Source: Planctomycetia bacterium (lineage in GTDB: Bacteria > Planctomycetota > Phycisphaerae > Phycisphaerales > SM1A02). From it: a stretch of DNA of 64,000 nucleotides. The translations under genes and the position numbers were made by a program. Shown piece by piece: positions 1 to 7,205 of this stretch; within the stretch, counting starts at the first letter, position 1, and every line of letters starts with the position of its first letter. Under the pieces are notes generated by a model that saw nothing but the letters and a program-made list of their open reading frames with translations, did no database searches and was not told the DNA's origin. The stretch spans positions 1 through 64,000 of the forward strand of contig SXUI01000057.1 in the NCBI GenBank assembly GCA_005790605.1, read 5' to 3'.

Positions 1-1425
1 AGCGTAGATCAGCGCGTTGGGCGGCGTTCCAACCGGAAGCGCGAAGGCCCAGCTTGCCGCGAACGCTGCTGGAATCACCAGAGTCTCCGGCGCGACGCCG
101 AGCCCAGGCGCGAGCGCGCCGACGATTGGCACCGCCATCGCCGTGAGCGTTGTATTCGATGCGACCTCACTCGCAAGCACGAGTGACATGACGAGAATGA
201 TGAGCACTCCAATCTGTGGAAGTGTTCCTGCCTGAGCGATGATCGCGCCAAGCGCCGTCGAGAGCCCCGTCCGTTGCATCGCCGCAGCGAGGCAGAGCCC
301 GCCTCCGAACAACATCAACACGCGCCAGGGCACTTTGCTCACCGCGCTCGGCTCGAGAATCTGTTGACCGCGACGCGCCGCGCTTGGCAAGAAAAACAAC
401 ATCGCAGCCGCCGCAACCGCGATGGTCTCCTCTGTGACACCTGGGACAACCTTCCCATAGATCGGCTGCGTGACCCACGCGAGAACCGCAAATCCAAACA
501 CCGCGAGCGCGCAATATCCATCGCGTCCGACCGCCGTCTGCTCAATGGTCAAACGCACGCCCTTCAGTGCTCGGGTTGGAAACAGCCACAACCCGAGTAT
601 CACGATGGCAAGGGGAAGAAACACGAGCGTGGTCGGCACGCTGAAGTAGAGCCAATCGTTGAAGGTGAAGGAAACCCCATTCTCTCGAAGCCAATTCACC
701 GCGATGGGATTGGGCGGGCTTCCAAGAATGGTGAGAGCGCCGCCGATACTCGCTGCGAATGCGACACCGAGCAGCAGCGATGTGAGAAACCGCCCCGCCG
801 CTGCGCGTTGCTCTTCGCTCTTCGCGGCATGTTTCGCTTGGCGGCCGAGTGCAAGCGCGAGCGGCATCATTGTGGCTGCGGTTGCGAGGTTGGAGACAAA
901 CGCGCTGAGCATTGCCGTTCCGACCATGAGCGCCGCGAGCACTCGAAACGGAGAGTTCCCTGCGATGTCGATCAGGATCGCGGCAAATCTTCGCGACACC
1001 TCAGTTCGCTCAAGTGCAAATGCCATCAGCGCGCCACCGCCGAAGAGGAACATCACATCGTTGGCGTACGGCGCGGCAATCTCCGCAGGCGTCCCAATGC
1101 CGAGCACCGCAAGCAGTACGAACGGAAGCAGCCCCGTGATCGCTGGATCAATCGCAAGCGTAATCCACCATGTTGCCATGAGCGCGAGGAGACCGAGGAC
1201 GCAAGATGCTTGCGAGGAAAGTCCGCCTACGCCGCCGAGGTCGGGGTGCGTGACTCCCACCGCAACAAGCGCAAGAATCGGACCAACCACGAGCCCAATC
1301 CGCCGAGCGCGCAAGGAACCATCTTCGATCTCTTCGTCGAGTTCTTGCTCTACAACCAACTCCACACCGCTCGGCGACTGATCACCCGTGCTGCTCGGTG
1401 TTGAAGGGCGCGATGGGTGCGTCAT
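1..1425 (-). CDS. SLC13/DASS-family anion:sodium symporter, C-terminus cut by window edge
   Basis: Reading the minus strand from an ATG at 1425 gives 475 residues with no stop before the window edge, so the 3' end is missing. The protein is a polytopic inner-membrane transporter. After a roughly 40-residue acidic cytoplasmic tail come many hydrophobic helices. Two copies of the family's Ser-Asn-Thr-type motif are visible: SNLATAATMMPL near residue 179 and SNTTLTAMAVPI near 423. The signature VGTPPNALIYA lies at the cut end. These are hallmarks of the divalent anion/sodium symporter family, which imports dicarboxylates, citrate or sulfate. The substrate cannot be told from sequence. No obvious Shine-Dalgarno precedes the start. 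A strong hairpin separates it from the upstream gene, so it is probably transcribed alone. Confidence 0.88.
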   Translation of the reverse strand, partial: MTHPSRPSTPSSTGDQSPSGVELVVEQELDEEIEDGSLRARRIGLVVGPILALVAVGVTHPDLGGVGGLSSQASCVLGLLALMATWWITLAIDPAITGLLPFVLLAVLGIGTPAEIAAPYANDVMFLFGGGALMAFALERTEVSRRFAAILIDIAGNSPFRVLAALMVGTAMLSAFVSNLATAATMMPLALALGRQAKHAAKSEEQRAAAGRFLTSLLLGVAFAASIGGALTILGSPPNPIAVNWLRENGVSFTFNDWLYFSVPTTLVFLPLAIVILGLWLFPTRALKGVRLTIEQTAVGRDGYCALAVFGFAVLAWVTQPIYGKVVPGVTEETIAVAAAAMLFFLPSAARRGQQILEPSAVSKVPWRVLMLFGGGLCLAAAMQRTGLSTALGAIIAQAGTLPQIGVLIILVMSLVLASEVASNTTLTAMAVPIVGALAPGLGVAPETLVIPAAFAASWAFALPVGTPPNALIYA

Positions 1426-1504
1426 GCGTTGAAGAATACCGAATGCGCTGCGCGGTCTCACTTCAGCAATCGCGCAGCCCGAAGAAACGCCGAGCGTGAC
1501 GAAA

Positions 1505-1544
1505 CGAAACCGTTGCGCGAGCAAACGCCCGCGCAACGGTTTCG
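1505..1544. terminator. 15-bp perfect hairpin between two minus-strand genes
   Basis: Bases 1505-1519 and 1530-1544 are perfect inverted repeats (cgaaaccgttgcgcg and its complement) around a 10-nt loop. It lies 65 nt past the stop of the secreted lectin/beta-helix gene and 80 nt before the transporter start. There is no clear T-tract on either strand, so it could act as a factor-dependent terminator or an mRNA-stabilising 3' structure rather than a classical intrinsic terminator. Confidence 0.55.
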
Positions 1545-1609
1545 ATGCAGTTCGGAGCACGCTCTCGGAGCTAGAGCACGAAAGAAACTGTCCAACTACT
1601 CAATGTGGA

Positions 1610-3892
1610 TCACGGAGTGCACGCGCCCCATTCGGAGAGCATGATCGTGAGGTCCGCGGCATCCACGACGCCGTTGTGGTCAACATCACCAGCGCCGCTC
1701 GGAAGCGTCAGGCCCCAACTGTTGAGGAGAATGCCCAAGTCGGCGCCGTTCACTGTGCCATCGCGAGTGAGATCAGCGAGACAATCGCACACTTGCGCCT
1801 TGCCTTCGAGGGAAAATGGTCCCTCAATGTTGTACTGCGTGTTTGAGCACACGCTCGTGCTACCGCTCAGGATGCACGCTTGCATGCCGCCGATGTTTCG
1901 GATGCCGCCTGCGAAGGAGCCCGAGTGGTTGTTGATGATGCTGCTGTCGTTGACGCGCAACACACCGGCAACTCCCTCGACATCTTCATAGTGCTCAATT
2001 GCTGCGCCACCGACCACGCTCAGACCATTCTGCATCGTGCAAGAATCAATTGCGATGACGCCATTGACCGTCAAGGCTCCCACTGACTTGAATGCGTTTC
2101 CGCCCGCTTCGGATTTCGTGCCGCTGCTGTTGCCGTCAAAGAGCGTGCCAGTGATGGAGCCCGCGCATCGGAACGCCATGATGCCACCCGCGTCAATCTG
2201 GCTTGTGTTCGAAATGAAATCGCAGTTCGCAATGTCAAGCGCGCAACCGAAGCAATACACCGCGCCGCCGACGCGAGCACGGTTTGACCCGAAGCGACAG
2301 TTGTGCAAGAACGCGCTTGAGTTCATGGCTAGCAGCGCGCCGCCGGCAGGAAAGGGCGAGTTCGGATTGATGATCGTTCCCGCGATGCCGTTCCTGAGCA
2401 CGAGGTTTTCGAGTCCCGCCGTCGCAGGTTCGCCGCCAGTGAAACGCGCGATGGAAGTCGTGAGGTCAGTGCCGTCGATGATCGTCGCGAGTTTGCCACT
2501 TCCGCGCACGACTACATTCTTTCCGTTCAGCATGAACGCTTCATTGAAGGTGCCAGCGGCGACTTGGACGATGCCGAACGCCGCAGCGGGAACAGCGTCG
2601 ATTGCGGCTTGAATTGTCGGGTACTCGGATGGGACGGAGTAACTGCCTTCACAAGCGTCTGGTTCTCCATCGCTGTCGCTGTCAACGAGCGAGCCATCGA
2701 GTAACTGGCCGTAATCAACGATACCGTCGTTGTTGCAATCAGAGGACCATTCGATCAGACTCGTTTGTACCCACGAAACCGGCACATCGTTCCAGAGGTT
2801 TGTCTGCACAGGGTCGACCGCAAACTGCACAGCGCAGTCGATTGATTGAAAACCCCCACTTGGCTCACCAGGCGCCCAGTTCGTGTAACCACTCTGCTCT
2901 CCCGTCACCCAGTGGTATCCGTTGGGATCCATGCAGTTTCCCGGCGCCGCGCGTGCTCCAAGCCATGCCGTTCCCGTTGGAGAGCGTGGGTGCATAAAAG
3001 ACCAGAGGAACGCACTCGTCGTGGCGGAGGTCGCGGTCGCAAGATCACCACCCTCAGCTATCGCGCTCTCGCGCGCCGCATCCCATGTGAGCAGTGAGGT
3101 GTTCCATCGATACCAATGTCCATTTCCGCCGTCTTCCACCCGCCAATGAGTCGCACCGGGTACTAAAGTCGGACTGGTTCCGCTTGTTCCGAGATTGCAG
3201 ACCCAATGGTTCGCCGACTCGTCATACACGGTCGTGGCGTTCTCGGCGTCATGAAACTTCAGCAGCAATTGAGTAGAGGCGTCTGCGTGCACGGCACTTT
3301 CGAGGGGCGGGACAAAATTGTCCGTGTAAACGGCTCCGGAACTCACGCGGATCCAGTCCATGTCCCCAATGAACGAGTCCTCTGTAGGACCAAACGCGTA
3401 GAACATCTTACCGATGCACCAGACAGACCCAGTCGAGTCCGTCGTGCAGTGCATCTGTGAATTCCATGACTGGGCAAGCGTCCCATCGATGTACAACTTC
3501 GATGTTCCGGCAGCGCGAACCCACGCGATGTGATGCCACTGTCCCGAGATTGGTGTTGCGAGTGCGGAGTGATTCACATCTCCGCACATGTGTCCACGCA
3601 CTATGTCTCCGTAGAAGAAGGAGGGCGCAAGACGGATGCCCTTGTGTTCAACTGAGTCCCTCTGCTCCGTAATCACAGCGCCGCCTGGCGGCGAACTAGG
3701 CGACAACCGAATGCGCACCTCGTACGAAAAATCGTCCCCCGAGAAGACGGTATTCCCAAGAACGCGAATTGTGTCCGTCGCGACCGAAAACTGAGCGTAA
3801 CCATTCGGTGTCTCGTCCGCGTGCGCGAGTCCGCCCGCGAGCACGACGCTGCACATGGCCAACCACGCAGTCATTCCTCTGGACACTCTCAT
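1610..3892 (-). CDS. Secreted LamG/C-type-lectin/beta-helix protein with paired dockerin-like C-terminus
   Basis: The start at 3892 is chosen because it opens a clean signal peptide (about residues 1-25, cleavage after GLAHA) and has AAAGGTGG upstream; a longer frame upstream adds non-signal sequence. Of 760 residues, about 30-210 look like a concanavalin-A/LamG fold. About 255-385 is C-type-lectin-like, with WDAARE...AWLGAR and a NWAPGEP calcium/sugar loop. About 385-416 carries Asp-rich calcium loops. About 418-690 is a right-handed beta-helix beginning PTIQAAIDA. The last 55 residues hold two dockerin-like repeats, DLTRDGTVNGADL and DVDHNGVVDAADL. It is probably an exported carbohydrate-binding or adhesive protein; no catalytic residues are identifiable. 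Related tails occur in three other proteins in this window. Confidence 0.85.
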   Translation of the reverse strand: MRVSRGMTAWLAMCSVVLAGGLAHADETPNGYAQFSVATDTIRVLGNTVFSGDDFSYEVRIRLSPSSPPGGAVITEQRDSVEHKGIRLAPSFFYGDIVRGHMCGDVNHSALATPISGQWHHIAWVRAAGTSKLYIDGTLAQSWNSQMHCTTDSTGSVWCIGKMFYAFGPTEDSFIGDMDWIRVSSGAVYTDNFVPPLESAVHADASTQLLLKFHDAENATTVYDESANHWVCNLGTSGTSPTLVPGATHWRVEDGGNGHWYRWNTSLLTWDAARESAIAEGGDLATATSATTSAFLWSFMHPRSPTGTAWLGARAAPGNCMDPNGYHWVTGEQSGYTNWAPGEPSGGFQSIDCAVQFAVDPVQTNLWNDVPVSWVQTSLIEWSSDCNNDGIVDYGQLLDGSLVDSDSDGEPDACEGSYSVPSEYPTIQAAIDAVPAAAFGIVQVAAGTFNEAFMLNGKNVVVRGSGKLATIIDGTDLTTSIARFTGGEPATAGLENLVLRNGIAGTIINPNSPFPAGGALLAMNSSAFLHNCRFGSNRARVGGAVYCFGCALDIANCDFISNTSQIDAGGIMAFRCAGSITGTLFDGNSSGTKSEAGGNAFKSVGALTVNGVIAIDSCTMQNGLSVVGGAAIEHYEDVEGVAGVLRVNDSSIINNHSGSFAGGIRNIGGMQACILSGSTSVCSNTQYNIEGPFSLEGKAQVCDCLADLTRDGTVNGADLGILLNSWGLTLPSGAGDVDHNGVVDAADLTIMLSEWGACTP

Positions 3893-4126
3893 CACCAACC
3901 ACCTTTCTCTATAACTGTTCATCCACGACCACGAACCCGCACGAGACAACCCCGAGTGGCTTCCTGTGTATGCGCGAGGGATCTCCAACCACCTGCCACA
4001 AGATCTTCCAACTCCCTAGAAACTCGGCGATTATTGGTATCCTTCGGACTCCTCGACATCGAAAGGATTCACCTGCTTAGATCGCAATCGCGACTTGACC
4101 CGCCAACCCGCCCGCAGCGATGCGGA

Positions 4127-5389
4127 TTGCTGCAGTTCACGAGGGTGCTTAGCGCGTCGTGTGCACTCTTTGTTCTTTCAGCCTGCGCAACTTCCTGGCG
4201 AGCGAACGGATTCCCCCTTCGGATCGCGCCGGTCGCCCCCGCAGACGCGGCCACTCGCCCCTCAGAGAAGGCAACCTTCGAAGCGCTCTACTGGGCGGAG
4301 CGCGTTCGCGGCGAGAGTGGCGCGATGGAGTTTCGAATCGTCGCGGCGGAAGATTCCCCTGCAACCGCGCACGCCTGCGCTGCACGATTGACGGCGAGCA
4401 TCCCTCCTTGCGTGCAACACATCGACATCGCCGCAGACAAGGATTGCTACGACCTCCGCGCGAATCCGAGCGGAACTGGCGCGTCGCTTTGTGTCAGCGA
4501 GTGGTATGTAAAGAATGAATTGGATTGCCTTGTGGTTTGGCCTGTGCTCGATGGGAATTCGACACCGCTCTACTTTGACACGCCCGGCCGCTGGCTCAGC
4601 GATCACCATGTTGTGCTCACTGGAGAGCAGCCAACAGTCATCGATGTGCGCGAACCTGAGCGGAGGTTTGCATTTCCTGGAGCAATGGCGCGCGATCTTC
4701 GCGTCTCTCGCGATGGCATGTGGCTGGTGATCGGCGTGAGTGGCGATGTGGAATACGGGCAGCTCGATGCCGCAAATCCGGATTGGCGCAAACCGTGTGG
4801 GTTCGTTCCGATCGCTGCGGGGTCGAAGGTTTGCGATGGAGTGCTCTTCGGCGACGGGAAAGTGTTCGTCACGCAGGAAATCTCAAATGCAGAAGTATTC
4901 GACGATGCGCCTGCCTACATTCGTGCGTATCGATTCGAAAACGGCGCTTGGACGAAGACATCAGAAGTCAAGGCATGGTGGCTGCTTCCGCACATGGTGA
5001 AGGAAGTTCGATTGCAAACGGGCAATCAATTCATGGAAGGTGCCGCGAGCATCGGCATCGGAGATTGGCGTTTGCGCACAGCGTTTGCGCCCAATCCGTA
5101 CCAAAGACTTCGCGTGAACGACGCAGGAATTCTCGAAACAACACCGTGGGAAGCGCTCGGGCTGCGAGGGTGGGAGAAGCCGTACAGCATCTCTCCCTCG
5201 GGTCGCTTCGCAAAGGCCAAGTCATTTATCGGCTACATCGTTCCTTACGATCGGCAGCGTTGTGTGCGCATCGGTCCACTTGCGAAGGGTGAGTCGCGTG
5301 AGCTTCCCAATCCGCACACACCCGAGATCGAAGCATGGCTCTGCGTGAAGTCTGCTCCCGCGTTGCGCGAGCAGACTTCACTGCGATAG
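4127..5389 (+). CDS. Putative lipoprotein of unknown function
   Basis: The open frame extends upstream into the divergent neighbour's leader, which is not credible coding. The sequence becomes protein-like at a TTG (4127) or GTG (4145) that opens a short lipoprotein signal ending in the lipobox LSAC. I use the TTG; the start is uncertain and there is no convincing ribosome site. The mature part (about 400 residues) has no family I recognise. It is rich in short beta-like segments (for example RDLRVSRDGMWLVIGVSGD, SISPSGRFAKAKSF) that resemble propeller blades. The final codons lie inside a 13-bp hairpin. It is predicted to be outer-membrane or periplasm anchored. It is divergently arranged with the large secreted lectin gene. 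Confidence 0.6.
   Translation: MLQFTRVLSASCALFVLSACATSWRANGFPLRIAPVAPADAATRPSEKATFEALYWAERVRGESGAMEFRIVAAEDSPATAHACAARLTASIPPCVQHIDIAADKDCYDLRANPSGTGASLCVSEWYVKNELDCLVVWPVLDGNSTPLYFDTPGRWLSDHHVVLTGEQPTVIDVREPERRFAFPGAMARDLRVSRDGMWLVIGVSGDVEYGQLDAANPDWRKPCGFVPIAAGSKVCDGVLFGDGKVFVTQEISNAEVFDDAPAYIRAYRFENGAWTKTSEVKAWWLLPHMVKEVRLQTGNQFMEGAASIGIGDWRLRTAFAPNPYQRLRVNDAGILETTPWEALGLRGWEKPYSISPSGRFAKAKSFIGYIVPYDRQRCVRIGPLAKGESRELPNPHTPEIEAWLCVKSAPALREQTSLR
5345..5381. terminator. 13-bp hairpin embedded in the last codons of the lipoprotein gene
   Basis: gtgaagtctgctc (5345-5357) pairs perfectly with 5369-5381 around an 11-nt loop. The stop codon follows at 5387-5389, so the stem is coding. No T-run follows. 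It may be a 3' stabiliser or terminator overlapping the coding end. Confidence 0.45.
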
Positions 5390-5390
5390 T

Positions 5391-5474
5391 TTGAGCGCTC
5401 GTGCAAGATTCTCACCCGCGACGAACGAAATCGATGCACTCGCTTTGGAATGCGCTGGGGCGAGTGAATCGCCT
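5391..5474. repeat. Dispersed REP-like repeat, degenerate copy
   Basis: The copy begins TTGAGCGCTC (5391-5400) and ends in GGGGCGAGTGAATCGCC (5457-5473). Both modules recur at 6869-7205 and 40222-40333 in the same order. It fills most of the space between the lipoprotein stop and the S4 protein start. The middle has diverged. The hairpin core here is only ggcga/tcgcc around gtgaa. Confidence 0.6.
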
Positions 5475-5548
5475 CCATCGCATGGCGAACTCAGTGCGGC
5501 GGATGGCGTCCTTTTAGCGCGCGCGCTCGCGGATACGATCCGGATCCC

Positions 5549-5776
5549 ATGAACACGATTGAGTTCACCTTGAAACAAGAGCACATCGCGCTCTGCGATC
5601 TACTGAAAGCGACAGGCCTCGCGGAGTCCGGTGGGCAAGCAAAGGAACTCGTCGCGAGCGGAAGCGTGCTCGTCGACGGACAGGTTGAATCTCGAAAGGC
5701 CGCCAAGATCCGCGCCGGTCAGGTCGTGCACTTCGAAGACAGCGTCGTGCGGGTGCGTGCTGCAGCCCAGTCCTAA
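5549..5776 (+). CDS. S4-domain RNA-binding protein, YbcJ-like
   Basis: This 75-residue protein is almost entirely one S4 domain: DLLKATGLAESGGQAKELV then GSVLVDGQVESRKAAKI. That is the alpha-L RNA-binding motif, with the conserved turn that positions basic residues (ESRKAAKIRAGQ) on RNA. Length and order match the stand-alone YbcJ group, cytoplasmic proteins thought to bind structured RNA, probably rRNA. The ATG at 5549 is the only sensible start. The next gene begins 68 nt downstream on the same strand, so the two may be co-transcribed. Confidence 0.88.
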   Translation: MNTIEFTLKQEHIALCDLLKATGLAESGGQAKELVASGSVLVDGQVESRKAAKIRAGQVVHFEDSVVRVRAAAQS

Positions 5777-5844
5777 GCACCCTTTCCTACTCGCAATCGT
5801 GCCCCCGCGCCTCCAAGACGGTTCCTGCTATACCTCCCGATCCT

Positions 5845-6897
5845 ATGGCCGCCCCATCGCTACCGATCCTCGAGTTCGTCGCCCGCAACTACAAGAACTT
5901 CAACGCTCGCGCGACACGCGATGCGCTGTTCGCGTACTGGGATCACATCCACGGTGGCGGCAAGATGTACTGGGCCGTGGCCGGTGCGATGAGTTCCGCG
6001 CAACTCGGCATCACGCTCGCTCCAGCGATTCGTGCCGGCCTTGTGCATGGTCTCTCGGTGACTGGTGCCAACCTCGAAGAGTCGCTGTTCCGCCTCGTCG
6101 CGCATCACAGTTACAAAGACTTCCCCGACTACCGCTACTTCACCAAAGAGGACGACACCAAAATCCTCAAGCAGCGCATGCGTCGCGTGACCGACACGAG
6201 CATCCCTGAGGACGAAGCGTTTCGCGCGGTGGAAAAGATCCTCGTACCGATGTGGAAGAAGGCCACCGCCAACGGCGATCGTCGATTCTGGCATGAGTAC
6301 TTCTACGAGTTGATCCTCTCGATTCCAAAGAAGCACTACGAGGGAAACCCCGATGAGTGCTGGCTCCTCGCGGCTGCGAAAGCGAAGGTGCCGATGGTGG
6401 TGCCGGGACACGAGGACTCAACATTCGGCAACATTTTCGCGTCGCATGTGAAGTTCAACGAATGCAGCGCGAGCATCGTGAAGAGCGGCATTGAGTACAT
6501 GGCCAATCTCTACGACGACTACAAGGTCCTCTCGAAGGGCAAGGGCGTTGGTTTCTTCCAGATTGGCGGCGGCATCTCCGGAGACTTCCCGATCTGCGTG
6601 GTGCCGAGCATCAAGTATGACTTGCAACAGTCAGTGAAGCCCTGGGCGTACTTTTGCCAGATCTCCGACTCCACAACTTCGTATGGTTCCTACTCCGGTG
6701 CGACGCCGAATGAGAAAATCACTTGGGACAAGCTCACCGAAGACACCCCGATGTTTGTGATTGAGTCGGACGCGACCGTCATCGCCCCGCTCATGCTTTC
6801 GGCGTTACTCGAGTGTGCCGAACAACCCAAGAAGGCGGACGCGCTCATCAAGGCGAGTCGCGCGAAGCTTGAGCGCTCGCGACTTGCGATGCGTTGA
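5845..6897 (+). CDS. Deoxyhypusine-synthase-like protein
   Basis: This 350-residue cytoplasmic enzyme matches the deoxyhypusine synthase fold along its length: GGGKMYWAVAGAMSSAQLG near the N-terminus, VTGANLEESL, and the C-terminal NAD/spermidine region. The stretch SGATPNEKITWDKL aligns with the human SGARPDEAVSWGKI segment, placing Lys296 where the human catalytic lysine (Lys329) sits. The eukaryotic enzyme moves the aminobutyl group of spermidine to eIF5A. Bacteria lack eIF5A, so the acceptor is unknown and homospermidine-type chemistry is an alternative. The last nine codons (LERSRLAMR) are encoded by the start of a dispersed intergenic repeat, suggesting that a repeat insertion replaced the original C-terminus. 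Confidence 0.85.
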   Translation: MAAPSLPILEFVARNYKNFNARATRDALFAYWDHIHGGGKMYWAVAGAMSSAQLGITLAPAIRAGLVHGLSVTGANLEESLFRLVAHHSYKDFPDYRYFTKEDDTKILKQRMRRVTDTSIPEDEAFRAVEKILVPMWKKATANGDRRFWHEYFYELILSIPKKHYEGNPDECWLLAAAKAKVPMVVPGHEDSTFGNIFASHVKFNECSASIVKSGIEYMANLYDDYKVLSKGKGVGFFQIGGGISGDFPICVVPSIKYDLQQSVKPWAYFCQISDSTTSYGSYSGATPNEKITWDKLTEDTPMFVIESDATVIAPLMLSALLECAEQPKKADALIKASRAKLERSRLAMR

Positions 6898-7205
6898 GAC
6901 CCATCCGCGGTCGCTGCGATAGGCGCATCGCCTCGCTCGCTTTCGACTGCGCGGGGGCGAGTGAATGACGAGGAAATCTCGAGCCTAACGAATCTTGATC
7001 GATGGTCCGGCGTCCATTCGGGTACTGACGGACTGAGCCCGATCTCCGACCGTCGCGATTCATTCGCGCGGTCGGAGTCCAAAGCGAGTGCAGCGTTTTT
7101 GCGGCGCTGCGCCGCAAGAAACCTGACACGAGCGCTCAAGGGATGCGCCGGGGCGAGTGAATCGCCCTCGGCGCAATTCAAGCGCCCATGGCTTGAGCGC
7201 TCAAG
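6869..7205. repeat. Composite REP-like element between two convergent genes
   Basis: This is about 337 bp bounded at both ends by inverted copies of TTGAGCGCTC (left at 6869-6878, right inside the perfect 14-bp palindrome at 7192-7205). Bases 6869-6898 are identical over 30 nt to 40222-40251, and 6916-6941 over 26 nt to 40269-40294. Bases 7143-7176 are identical over 34 nt to 40300-40333. The last module folds into a hairpin, tgcgccg-gggcga, loop gtgaa, tcgccc, bulged t, cggcgca. Another stem pairs ctccgaccg at 7044-7052 with 7069-7077. Left and right ends contain the stop regions of the two convergent genes. No other gene is visible in this gap. Confidence 0.75.

Noticed and set aside
274-1404. 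A 376-codon plus-strand frame
   Set aside because: It is antisense to the SLC13-type transporter and has a basic, low-complexity translation; the minus-strand frame has clear family motifs. GC-rich third positions make long antisense frames common here.
1610-3892. Pectate lyase activity for the beta-helix region
   Set aside because: The fold pattern fits a right-handed helix, but no catalytic Arg or calcium-binding Asp set of pectate lyases could be identified; many secreted planctomycete proteins use the fold for adhesion.
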